Shown here one piece after another: positions 22,644-31,419 of a stretch of 64,000 nucleotides of DNA. The translations under genes were made by a program, and so were the position numbers. Under the pieces are notes generated by a model, which saw nothing but the letters and a program-made list of their open reading frames with translations, had not been told where the DNA came from and did not search any database. This DNA comes from Crotalaria pallida (taxonomy: Eukaryota; Streptophyta; Magnoliopsida; Fabales; Fabaceae). The stretch spans positions 24,297,501-24,361,500 of the forward strand of contig CM075654.1 of NCBI GenBank assembly GCA_037953625.1, read 5' to 3'. Position 1 is the stretch's first letter, and the number at the start of each line of letters is the position of its first letter.

Positions 22644-23799
22644 GGGTTTTTATTTTGCCATCCCAAGGTCTATGGATGCCACCCCATATGTATAAAATAT
22701 ATCTATTATGTTTTTTTTAAAAAAACAACTTTTAATATGGGTCGTAAGAGGTACTTATGACCTGAAGGTCGTAGCACTTCTTTACGACATTTTAAAAAAC
22801 TAAGTTTTAACACGGGTCATAAACAGATGTTACGACCTAAGTTTTTTCACAAATCGTAAATAAGTGTTACGACTATAAAGTCGTAATAGTCACATACGAC
22901 TTTATCATCATAAGACTGAACTATAATATATTCCTAGACCAACCATTAATTTCTATTGTTGACCGAGCACAGATGAATGATCAACTTAACCTTCACAAAT
23001 TACATCTGTACAAGTACAATCAACATCCCAGCAACTCGATCCTTCTTATCATACGCATTCAAAATTGATTTCCTCTTTGGATCTAAATAAATTAACCGAA
23101 GTGATCCATTCATGCATGGTATTATAGTATTACTATTAAGGTTCGAAGAAGTTAGCTTTTAAGCCTGTGACAACCAGAGTCCTTACAGCTGCAGCAACCA
23201 AAAGAGCACCAAGAAGCATTCCTAAACAACCGAGTGCCAAGTTAAAGCACCAGACTGCACCCTTTGCGCGAGGTTTCTTGATTGCCAACCACATGAAACA
23301 AGGGTATGCGTACGTGACAGGCACAAGGGTCATCCCTCCAAGCAAAGCTGATAGGCTTGGCAAAAATGGGAAAGTGACCGCAATAAAAAAGTCAAGCCTC
23401 CAAAGAATATACGGAAGCTTGTTCTCACCAATCTTGGGCATCTTTGATTCTTGATGCTTGTGTATCTTAGTTCTAGGTTGTCAAAAACAGGCATGGCATA
23501 TACTTGGTAGCTGCTCAAACAATGTATTATTATTACTAAAATATACATTGCACCCATTGTGAATTTTGTGACTGTATATTCGTAACACTGTTTACAATAT
23601 GTGAAAAAACTTAGGTCGTAACACCTGTTTACGACTCGTGTTAAAACTTAGTTTTTTAAAATGTCGTAAGGGAGTGCTACGACCTTCAGGTCATAATAAG
23701 TACCTCTTACAACCCGTATTAAAAGTTGTTCTTTTTTAAAAAGATATAATAGGCATATTTTATACATATAAGGATCTTGGGGTGACAAAATAAAAACCC
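22644..23799. mobile_element. Pack-MULE-like long-TIR element carrying a host gene fragment
   Basis: Inverted repeats of about 230 bp (22644 to about 22880 and about 23575-23799) start GGGTTTTTATTTTG. They contain many copies of GTCGTAA/TTACGAC. The element sits inside copy B of the duplicated segment, whose uninterrupted sequence is seen at 21290-21320. The flanks (TTCAAA / TTCGAATTT) suggest an imperfect target duplication. The centre holds an amino-acid-transporter fragment and no transposase. Mutator-like elements typically capture genes this way. Confidence 0.78.
23136..23557 (-). pseudogene. Captured LHT/AAP-type amino acid transporter fragment
   Basis: Two minus frames together give the C-terminal end of a plant lysine/histidine-transporter-like protein. 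23557 to about 23400 reads SSYQVYAMPVFDNLELRYTS and 23441-23136 reads FFIAVTFPFLPSLSALLGG, then VTYAYPCFMWLAIKKP, a last hydrophobic helix, and FFEP before the stop. A one-base shift near 23400 joins them. Only about 140 of the roughly 500 residues of the family are present, so there is no transport function. It resembles the LHT8/AATL1 subgroup from memory. Confidence 0.75.
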
Positions 23800-24064
23800 T
23801 TCGAATTTGAATGCTTGCAAGTTTCTCTTGTAATTGTATTCACGTAATCTATACTGTAGTTTCGACTGAATTCTTTTACTGATGGAAGTTTCAACCTATG
23901 GTCAAAATGTTATTATCTTGGTTCTTTTATATCTCGATCTTCAATAAGTTTAGTGTTAACATTTGATGTGGTGCCAAGTTTTATGGCGCCGAATGTGACG
24001 CCAAAGGTTGTGACCATTGATTTGAGAGAATAAATTGATCAATGGTTGTTATTTCCTTCTATCT
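23800..24064. other. Intergenic; resumes duplicated segment, no gene
   Basis: 23800-23846 completes copy B of the duplicated segment. The rest is plain AT-rich DNA. Confidence 0.45.
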
Positions 24065-24066
24065 TA

Positions 24067-24351
24067 CTCAATCCGTTCCTATTTATCTGTCATATTTCAA
24101 ACAAAACACGTCCATTAAGAAATCCAATCATTACTCAAATTTTCAATACATTAATTATGTTTTTTCCTACTATACCCTTTCTCTCTCTATAATCATTAAT
24201 TTTTCTCCACTACTTACATAAACCAAGACATATTAAATAGGGACAAACATGGAAAATAACATTTATTACACTCTTGAAATTCTCAATACGACAGATAAAA
24301 AGAAACAAAAAATCTCTTCAAAAAACGACAGATAAAAAAGAACGGAGGGAG
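24067..24351. mobile_element. Stowaway-like MITE A
   Basis: The ends CTCAATCCGTTCCTATTTATCTGTC and the complement of GACAGATAAAAAAGAACGGAGGGAG are inverted repeats with flanking TA (24065-24066, 24352-24353). Confidence 0.8.
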
Positions 24352-24353
24352 TA

Positions 24354-24608
24354 TTTATAAGACCTTTTGATGTTTTTATTTTGGTCTTATTTATAAGACC
24401 TTTTTTTTTCAATTTTCAATAACATTTAATTACTTCTTTCCACAAACACCCCTATAAAGTCAACACTTTTTAGAGTTCCAATAATAATTATAGGTGTAAT
24501 TTTGAAAAAGTATATCAAATTTTCACATTTCTAATGCCACTAACAAATTTATCCACTTTTCTTGGTGAGAGTGAAAAATCCCAAAAGGGTCTTATAAACC
24601 CGAGGGAG
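24354..24608. mobile_element. Stowaway-like MITE B, left end truncated
   Basis: The right end GGGTCTTATAAACCCGAGGGAG/TA is intact. The left begins within the matching repeat (TTTATAAGACCTTTTG) and lacks CTCCCTCGG, so MITE A abuts or replaced that end. The interior is similar to the MITE at 43185-43457. Confidence 0.65.
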
Positions 24609-24610
24609 TA

Positions 24611-25109
24611 TTAAGCAACTTGTCACCTTGTATACAGGTCACCGTATTTTGATACAAATTGCATAAAAAAAATCTATTTAAATGTGAAAATTTAACATTT
24701 GCAGTGGAGTCCATGTAGTTTTTAAATATATCGGTAGAATTTTTGTAATTACCACTACACTCTTAATTTAATTTTGATAATGATAATTTAAGAGATAAGA
24801 AGATAAGAAGCTGATATTAATTAATAAATATGCATATGTTTTCATTTATTCTCAAAAGTGAAAAAAAAAACACTTATACAATTCAGTAATTATAACAGAA
24901 TAATGTTTAAGGAGATAAAATTATCTTCTCAATCCACTAATTTTTTTGACACGTGTCATATTTTTTCATTTGTTTAAATAATTGGGATAATGAAATATAA
25001 ATATTAAAAGTAATATTTTTCACTAGGAAGAGATTGGAACTGGGAATGGAGGAAACATGAAATAACGGGAGTGGAAGCTGGTCTGTATAATGAGGGATGA
25101 AGAATGGGT
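24611..25109. other. Intergenic, no gene seen
   Basis: AT-rich sequence without long reading frames or clear repeat ends. Confidence 0.4.
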
Positions 25110-25127
25110 AAAAGTTAATGAGAATTT

Positions 25128-25295
25128 TTTTTGGTTTGCACCCTGGTATCCGGTCCAGTGGGTCGACTAATCCAGTTCGAGGGGGGTCCCGGGGTTAAGG
25201 TTTTATTCCTCTCCCAACGTTGTTGCGGGGGATCGAACCGTGGTTCGTCCTACCAAGTGCAGCCCCTGGCACCACTGCACCAACAGTTCGTTGGT
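25128..25295 (-). mobile_element. tRNA-derived SINE, copy 2
   Basis: Same family as 16730-16897. A perfect 18-bp target duplication AAAAGTTAATGAGAATTT lies at 25110-25127 and 25296-25313. B-box GGTTCGATCCC is present on the minus strand. The near-perfect long duplication suggests recent insertion by LINE-type machinery. Confidence 0.9.
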
Positions 25296-25313
25296 AAAAG
25301 TTAATGAGAATTT

Positions 25314-26001
25314 GGGTCTGTATAATTCTTGTTTTGATTTCATTAAGTGTTGGGTGAAATGAATTTGAGTTTGTTAGTTACTGATGGATAGTTCATATTT
25401 GGTTTGTTGGAACAAAAGATAGTGAAATTTATGTATGGATTAGCATATGATTGAAAGAATGACATTGAAGAATATTGGATTATTGATTATTGGCTATGGA
25501 TGGGATGACCCTGGTTTGAACGACGATAGTTGAACGCTGGCCAAGGATGAATTCTAGTTCATGGATAACAACATGCTTTTTCCTAATTATTAAAAAAAGA
25601 AAATGGAAAATGATATATATGGCACATATCAAAAGTCAGTGGATTGAGATGATAACTTTAACTTCGTTCTGTGATTAAAAATAAAAATTATTCATATTTG
25701 CATTATTATTTAATTTGACATATATCCTCAAAACTACTCAGTTTAATATTATATGAAATATAAAAATGTTAAGTAAATAAAAGTATTTGTAAAAATTAAA
25801 AAAGTAATTAATTATCATTAAAATTGGTATAAGATCTCATAAATATGGACAAAATAAAAATATCAAAAGAGTTAAATATTTAAGAACCGATAAGTATAAT
25901 ACTAAAAAAATATTGTAATCATTTCAATTTCAAATATAAGAAAAAAAACACATTTCATTAGTGACTCTCTCTCTCTCACACACACATATATATATAAGGA
26001 T
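25314..26001. other. Intergenic, no gene; short microsatellite
   Basis: AT-rich DNA. A (CT)n(CA)n(TA)n run lies at about 25965-25995, directly before the Helitron start. Confidence 0.45.
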
Positions 26002-26390
26002 TCTTTTTCGAGGCACCATATTTGTCGGAGAAATTTTCGAGACACCACGTTTGTCCCGTGAAGCTTTCCTCGCACACCAGAGAATTTGTAGGTAGATAAT
26101 CATTATCTCTAATTAAAATTACAATTTAATCATTATATGTTTGTAGGTAAATAACATTATCTCTAAACCAAAATTACAATTTTAAATTAAATTAATTATT
26201 TAAATTTATATAATCATTATCCTCAATTTGTTGAACAAATCATTATCCTCAACAAAAATATTTAAAAAATATTAAAAAAATCACTATATATATATAAAAT
26301 AGGCTCTCCCATTCAATTTTTAAAGTTCTATCTAATTCTAAGAATTCTCTTCTCCAAATTCTTTCTTTTATTTTTATTTTTTCCCTCATT

Positions 26391-26588
26391 CCTCTACTTA
26401 AAGCTCTTAATTTTGATTTTTGAGTGTTCGATGAATTACTTATTAGATGATGCATATTTTGTTATACTTTTAATTGACTTTTGTTTATTCCTCTACTTAG
26501 AGCTCTTAATTTTGATTTTTGAGTGTTTGATGAATTACTTATTAGGTTATACATATTTTGTTATACTTTTAATTGACTTTTGCTTAAT
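26391..26588. repeat. 99-bp tandem duplication upstream of the ATG8-like exon
   Basis: Units starting CCTCTACTTA at 26391 and 26490 differ by few bases. They lie in what would be the leader intron of the captured gene piece. Confidence 0.88.
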
Positions 26589-26599
26589 GCTAATTTCAG

Positions 26600-26644
26600 G
26601 AAGAATGACATCAATGAGTTACTTCAAACAAGAGCATGACCTTG
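26600..26644 (+). pseudogene. ATG8-like exon 1 (captured)
   Basis: After an acceptor TAATTTCAG, ATG at 26605 encodes MTSMSYFKQEHDL and then a donor G/GTAAGT. ATG8 proteins begin with a short Ser-rich segment and S-F-K-x-E-H-x-L-E, and plant ATG8 genes often have a leader intron just before ATG. The continuation lies at about 39160, on the other side of the Tat insertion, which therefore sits in the intron. ATG8 is the ubiquitin-like autophagosome protein; this copy is only a fragment. Confidence 0.62.
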
Positions 26645-26661
26645 GTAAGTTGTTTTGTTTT

Positions 26662-27299
26662 TGTAGGGTCTGCCGACCAGACACGGATTCAAGCCTTATC
26701 AAAGGGATTCTCTAAGGGCACGTACCTCGGTACACCTAACATGAACGTCCCTCGCTCGGACTCATGGACTCCAAGTATAACCAAAGGACCAGGCTCGGAC
26801 TTGATGGAACCGAGCCTCTTCCTCGGTCCTCAACCCATCAGGCTCGGGACCCTAGGCCGAGATACACCGTCGGCTTGTGGATAGACTCAGTCCTATCAAG
26901 GATTCTTATCTCTTCCGCAAATCTCTCCTAGATTCTCGCTAACAGCCTAGACATGAGATCTTCAGCTGATCCTAACCAGACTCTTAGAACATAAACTTCC
27001 GGTATTATCTCAACAGAGTCCTGGTTCAGCACGACTCTGGTATAGGGCCCAAACGGCCCATATCAGCTCCCTAAAAACCCTATAAATAACTCATAACAGC
27101 TAGGGTTTCAGGTACGTACTCTCATCCCTAAATTGACACTCTGCACACACTTGTTGACTGGGGAAACCCTGCTTTTCCCAACTAGAACTGCAGAAACACC
27201 ATAAGTCATACATAAAACACTTGATCTTCTCTTGAGCTCCTGGTTGCCATAATCTTGAGCGCTTAGAGGGTTAAGGACATAGTGTTCAAGGACACTACA
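26662..27299 (+). repeat. 5' LTR of the Tat element
   Basis: Runs TGTAGGGTCTGCC...GGACACTACA. A TATA box TATAAATA lies at 27081-27088. Confidence 0.93.
27081..27088 (+). promoter_or_regulatory. TATA box of the Tat LTR
   Basis: TATAAATA inside the LTR, conserved in the 3' LTR at about 38828. Transcription would start about 30 bases downstream. Confidence 0.7.
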
Positions 27300-27317
27300 T
27301 TGGCGCCGTCTGTGGGG
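27300..27317 (+). other. Primer binding site of the Tat element
   Basis: TTGGCGCCGTCTGTGGGG follows the LTR immediately. This is the usual primer-site form in plant Tat/Athila-type elements and differs from the initiator-Met site of the other elements here. Confidence 0.8.
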
Positions 27318-27351
27318 AGGAATAACCAGCATTCCCACGTCTACCATATTC

Positions 27352-30117
27352 ATGGCAAACGATAACAACAATCAAGAACAAGGAGATCTCCGCCGTCACC
27401 TCCGTGGGAGGCCGCCTGGGGTCGGAGCAAATGTTAGGGACAGAATCGCCCCTGGAGGAGCCCCGCGCCCTCGGGGGAGGCCGCCTAAGGCTGGAACAAA
27501 CCTCAGGGACAGAATTGCCCCTGGAGGAGCAGCTGAAGGTGACCAGACTAACGACCCTCCTGTGAATCAGGCACAAGTCACGGTTCCGCCGGTGGGTCAG
27601 GCGCAAGCCACTGTTCCCCCTGTCATTGAAGGCGGCGGAGGACGATCCAACCCCCACACTATTCCAGATGTCCATGTTTCAGAATGGCACGATACTGCTG
27701 ACTCTAGACCACATCAATCTCGGAAGGCCCCTGCAGGGTCACGAACTGGTGAGGATCGGCGAGTTGAGCGTTCCGCTCATCGCGATTACTCTAGAGCCGA
27801 GCGATCCGACAGGGAAATACCACACTTGACTAGAGGTCGATTTGGAACGCTTCAAGGCGGTGAACGTTCCGAGTCTCAGGGTAGATCATATATGAATTCC
27901 TCTTCGGCTAGAAGGAGAGAAGAAGCAATCATGGATATCCTAAGAACCCAAACTTCTTTGATTGAAAAACAAAACGAGGCTATTGCTGCTCTTCAGCAGC
28001 AGAGCATGGCAAGACTGGCCGAGCCAAGCCCTCGCGTGGCTCTCGGCAACCCAGTTAATCTTCCCCCACCTCCACCCCTCAATCCGAACGTGATTCCTGA
28101 ACATGCCGCAGCCGAAGTCCACCCAGGACATCCTTTCACAGCTGACATAATGGCATTTCAAACCCCCCAAACATATATGGGCCATCAGAACGTCTCTCGG
28201 TACAATGGGACAACTGATCCAATGGACCACATAGCCTCTTATGAGTCTTCCATGATGTTTTATGGGGGAGGAGATTTCATGAAGTGCCGAGCTTTCTTGA
28301 TGACTCTAGGTTCAGCACCTTTGAGGTGGTTCAGTTCTCTACCCGCCAACTCAATCAGTTCTTGGGCTCAGCTTAAAAGGGCATTCCTAAACCGATACAC
28401 AGCCAGTATGTCACAACCGAAGTCAGATCATTCACTAGCTGGAGTCGCACAGAGACCTGGCGAGTCTTTACGCGACTATCTAGCTCGGTATCAGCAGGAA
28501 GCTAGTGACATATCAGGTCTGCAGATAGGAGTATCCGTTCTCTTACTCACACAAGGGTTGCGAGATGGAGACTTCAAGGATTGCTTGATTGGGGAACCAC
28601 CGAAAGATATGGCCGAACTTAGAGAAAGGTCTAGGAAATTCGTTAATCTGGAGGAATTCCACAGGATAAGTACTGCGGCAAGGGGCAAAGAAGATAATCA
28701 AGAATCACATCCCCGTCAGAACGATCCTCGTCAAAGGGATCGCTTCCGAGACACTAGGGGGAGGAAGGACAAACGGGAAAGAGGAGAAAGAGAAAAACTG
28801 TCTCCAAAAGGCAAGTACGATGAATACACCCAACTAACAGCCCCGAGGAGTCAAATCCTTCGTGAGACTATGCATACTGAGATGCGTAACATCACTCGGC
28901 CGCCGGCTTTGAGGAAAGCAGCTCAAAAGGATAGGACAAAGTATTGTGATCACCACGGTGGGTGGGAACATACCACTGACCAATGCATCCAGTTGAAGGA
29001 CTTGATCGAAGAGATGGTAAGGGATGGTAAGCTTCAACATTATATTGGCGAAGCACTGTGCAAACGTTCAAGGAGGAAAAGTCCCTCACCACCCAAAATC
29101 GAAAAAAAACGGAATCGAAGCCCTTCACCACCTGCAGGGGGAACATCTATCCAACTATCCGAGCAGGATAAGGCTCGGGATTCTTTCCTCATTGGTACCA
29201 TTGCTGGAGGATTTGCGGGTGGAGGAGAAAAGAAGTGTGATCGAAAGAAGTATGTCGGACAAGTCCTCTCGGTCGCCGGCCGACCCATCCAGAAGTCCAG
29301 GAAGAAAAACATTGTCATCAGCTTTAGTGATGAAGATTTTGAGGGCATCATACAAGACCATAATGACCCAATGGTAGTTACGGTCAGGCTCGGCAACTAC
29401 GAAGTAAGAAGAATTCTCGTGGATCAGGGAAGTTCGGCAGACATAATGTTTCTAGATTTGTTTGAGAAGTTGAAGCTGAGAAAATCTGATCTCACCCCAT
29501 TCGAGGGAAGTTTGATTGGCTTCACGGGACATTCAATTGTGCCCCTAGGCCACATCCACCTCCCGGTGACCATGGGCGAACAACCCTCTGCTCGGACTGA
29601 AATGGTAAAGTGGCTAGTTGTCCAAGCCCCGTCGGCCTACAACGCCATTCTCGGCCGTACTGCACTTCAATCCTTTGGCGCTGTTGTATCGACTGTCCAC
29701 TTGGCCATGAAGTTCCCAGGGTCTGACGATAAGGTAGTAACAGTGAGGTCCGAACAGGATCTGGCTCGGAAATGCTATGAAATCAGCCTGGGAAAGCTGA
29801 AGCTTGATGACGAGAAGATCATGCAGGAACAACTGAACAAGGGGAGTGTCAACTTAGCAGATCTTGACGTAAGAGAGGAGGATGAAACTAGGCCCACCCC
29901 ACAAGGGGACTTCAAAAAGATAATTTTAGGCCCCGACCCATCTCGTTGCGTCAAAATTGGTGTTGGCCTCTCTGAGGAACTGGAAAGAGAACTCACTGAA
30001 TTGCTGGTGGAAAACAAAGACTTGTTTGCTTGGACCTCGGCAGACATGCCAGGAATCGATCCGAACTTCATTTGCCACAAGTTGAGCGTGTATCCTGGCG
30101 CCAAGCCAGTTTGTTAG
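27352..30117 (+). CDS. gag: Tat gag-protease ORF (921 aa)
   Basis: The N-terminus is Pro/Gly/Arg-rich with two copies of a GRPPGVGAN/GRPPKAGTN-type repeat (residues 19-55). Residues about 260-440 are the retrotransposon gag core (APLRWFSSLPANSI.SW, PGESLRDYLARYQQE, NLEEFHR). About 530-545 is a CDHHGGWEHTTDQC metal-binding-like motif, followed by an RS/SP-rich stretch. About 690 is the aspartic protease site ILVDQGSSADIMF. The frame ends at a TAG at 30115 right where gag-pol should continue into RT (next in-frame residues KKRRVGIEKAQAID), so the stop is a mutation of a longer polyprotein. The product would form the particle and mature it. Confidence 0.92.
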   Translation: MANDNNNQEQGDLRRHLRGRPPGVGANVRDRIAPGGAPRPRGRPPKAGTNLRDRIAPGGAAEGDQTNDPPVNQAQVTVPPVGQAQATVPPVIEGGGGRSNPHTIPDVHVSEWHDTADSRPHQSRKAPAGSRTGEDRRVERSAHRDYSRAERSDREIPHLTRGRFGTLQGGERSESQGRSYMNSSSARRREEAIMDILRTQTSLIEKQNEAIAALQQQSMARLAEPSPRVALGNPVNLPPPPPLNPNVIPEHAAAEVHPGHPFTADIMAFQTPQTYMGHQNVSRYNGTTDPMDHIASYESSMMFYGGGDFMKCRAFLMTLGSAPLRWFSSLPANSISSWAQLKRAFLNRYTASMSQPKSDHSLAGVAQRPGESLRDYLARYQQEASDISGLQIGVSVLLLTQGLRDGDFKDCLIGEPPKDMAELRERSRKFVNLEEFHRISTAARGKEDNQESHPRQNDPRQRDRFRDTRGRKDKRERGEREKLSPKGKYDEYTQLTAPRSQILRETMHTEMRNITRPPALRKAAQKDRTKYCDHHGGWEHTTDQCIQLKDLIEEMVRDGKLQHYIGEALCKRSRRKSPSPPKIEKKRNRSPSPPAGGTSIQLSEQDKARDSFLIGTIAGGFAGGGEKKCDRKKYVGQVLSVAGRPIQKSRKKNIVISFSDEDFEGIIQDHNDPMVVTVRLGNYEVRRILVDQGSSADIMFLDLFEKLKLRKSDLTPFEGSLIGFTGHSIVPLGHIHLPVTMGEQPSARTEMVKWLVVQAPSAYNAILGRTALQSFGAVVSTVHLAMKFPGSDDKVVTVRSEQDLARKCYEISLGKLKLDDEKIMQEQLNKGSVNLADLDVREEDETRPTPQGDFKKIILGPDPSRCVKIGVGLSEELERELTELLVENKDLFAWTSADMPGIDPNFICHKLSVYPGAKPVC

Positions 30118-31419
30118 AAGAAAAGAAGGGTCGGAATTGAAAAGGCACAGGCAATAGATGAAAAGGTAGCCGAGCTACTGGAAGCAGGATTTATCAGGGA
30201 GGCAATGTACACTGACTGGTTGGCCAATCCCGTACTAGTTAAGAAATCCAATGGTAAATGGAGAATGTGCGTGGATTACACAGACTTGAACAAAGTTTGC
30301 CCTAAGGATCAGTACCCCCTCCCTTGTATTGATAAACTTGTGGATAGCTCGGCGGGTTATCAGAGGTTATCCTTCATGGATGCCTATTCGGGGTACAATC
30401 AAATTCCGATGTATCCCCCGGATCAGGTGAAGACTTCATTTATCATTGAAAATGCCACATATTGTTACAATGTGATGCCGTTCGGATTGAAGAACGCTGG
30501 GGCAACTTACCAGCGGATGATGAACAAGGTGTTTGGTCCCTTGATTGGACCGAAAATGGAGGTTTACATAGACGATATGATTGTGAAGAGCTTGTATGAA
30601 GCAGATCATGCTAAGGATTTGAAGATAATCTTGGAAAGGATCCAACAATTTGATATGCGGTTGAACCCGGAGAAATGTACATTTGGTGTTCCAGCAGGGT
30701 CCTTCCTCGGATTCATGCTTACCGAGCACGGAATCGAGGCGAATCCGGAAAAATGTCGAGCCATCCTTGAGATGAAGAGTCCCTCAGATATCAAGGGCGT
30801 TCAACAGCTGACAGGTCGGGTGGCGGCTCTTTCTAGATTTTTATCTCAGTCTGCAAGGAAGGCCCTCCCCTGGTACAAACTGCTGAGGAAAGAGAAGGGA
30901 AAGACATTTGAATGGGACGAGGTATGCGAAAAGGCCTTTACTGACCTTAAGCAGTACTTGGCCTCTCCCCCGATCTTGTCTAGTCCGGTAAAAGGAGAAG
31001 TTTTGCTCCTTTACCTATCAGTGGGGGATTCGGTAATCAGTTCGGTTCTGTTCCGAGAGGAATCTGGCAAAGAGTTTCCCATCTATTTCGTCAGCCGAGC
31101 TCTTCAGGGACCGGAGTTGAGATATCAAAAAGTGGAGAAATTGGCTTTTTGTTTGGTGATCACAGCCAGACGATTACGTCAATACTTCCAGAGCCACCAT
31201 ATCACGGTCAGAACGGCTCATCCGATCCGTCAAATTCTTCAGAAACCTGATTTGGCAGGAAGAATGGTGACATGGGCCATCGAACTTTCCGAGTTTGAAA
31301 TCACTTTCGAGCCGAGAAAGGCGATGAAGTCTCAAGCTTTAGCCGATTTTCTCACCGAGTTTACTGAGCCATTGACGAGCTCAAACTTGGATTGGAATAT
31401 ACGTGGATGGGTCAAGTAA
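30118..31419 (+). CDS. pol: Tat reverse transcriptase-RNase H (part of broken polyprotein)
   Basis: The same frame as gag-protease resumes after the TAG; the first ATG is at 30205. Motifs are WRMCVDYTDLN, FMDAYSGYNQIPM, MPFGLKNAGATYQRMM and the catalytic YIDD at about residue 122 of the ATG-initiated frame. They are followed by FLGFMLTEHGIEANPEK and an RNase H with LYLSVGDS and YFVSRALQGPE. It ends at 31419, overlapping the next frame by 17 bases. A one-base loss near 31397 moved the downstream RNase H and integrase to another frame. Confidence 0.92.
   Translation, partial: KKRRVGIEKAQAIDEKVAELLEAGFIREAMYTDWLANPVLVKKSNGKWRMCVDYTDLNKVCPKDQYPLPCIDKLVDSSAGYQRLSFMDAYSGYNQIPMYPPDQVKTSFIIENATYCYNVMPFGLKNAGATYQRMMNKVFGPLIGPKMEVYIDDMIVKSLYEADHAKDLKIILERIQQFDMRLNPEKCTFGVPAGSFLGFMLTEHGIEANPEKCRAILEMKSPSDIKGVQQLTGRVAALSRFLSQSARKALPWYKLLRKEKGKTFEWDEVCEKAFTDLKQYLASPPILSSPVKGEVLLLYLSVGDSVISSVLFREESGKEFPIYFVSRALQGPELRYQKVEKLAFCLVITARRLRQYFQSHHITVRTAHPIRQILQKPDLAGRMVTWAIELSEFEITFEPRKAMKSQALADFLTEFTEPLTSSNLDWNIRGWVK

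Noticed and set aside
23167..23454. 95-aa plus-strand frame
   Set aside because: It is antisense to the captured transporter fragment, which has clear family motifs.
26636..26884. 82-aa frame also found at 38362-38631
   Set aside because: It is LTR sequence of the Tat element, present in both LTRs only because they are repeats.
27352..30117. Host gene for a 921-aa protein
   Set aside because: It sits between a retrotransposon primer site and RT, with gag and protease motifs.
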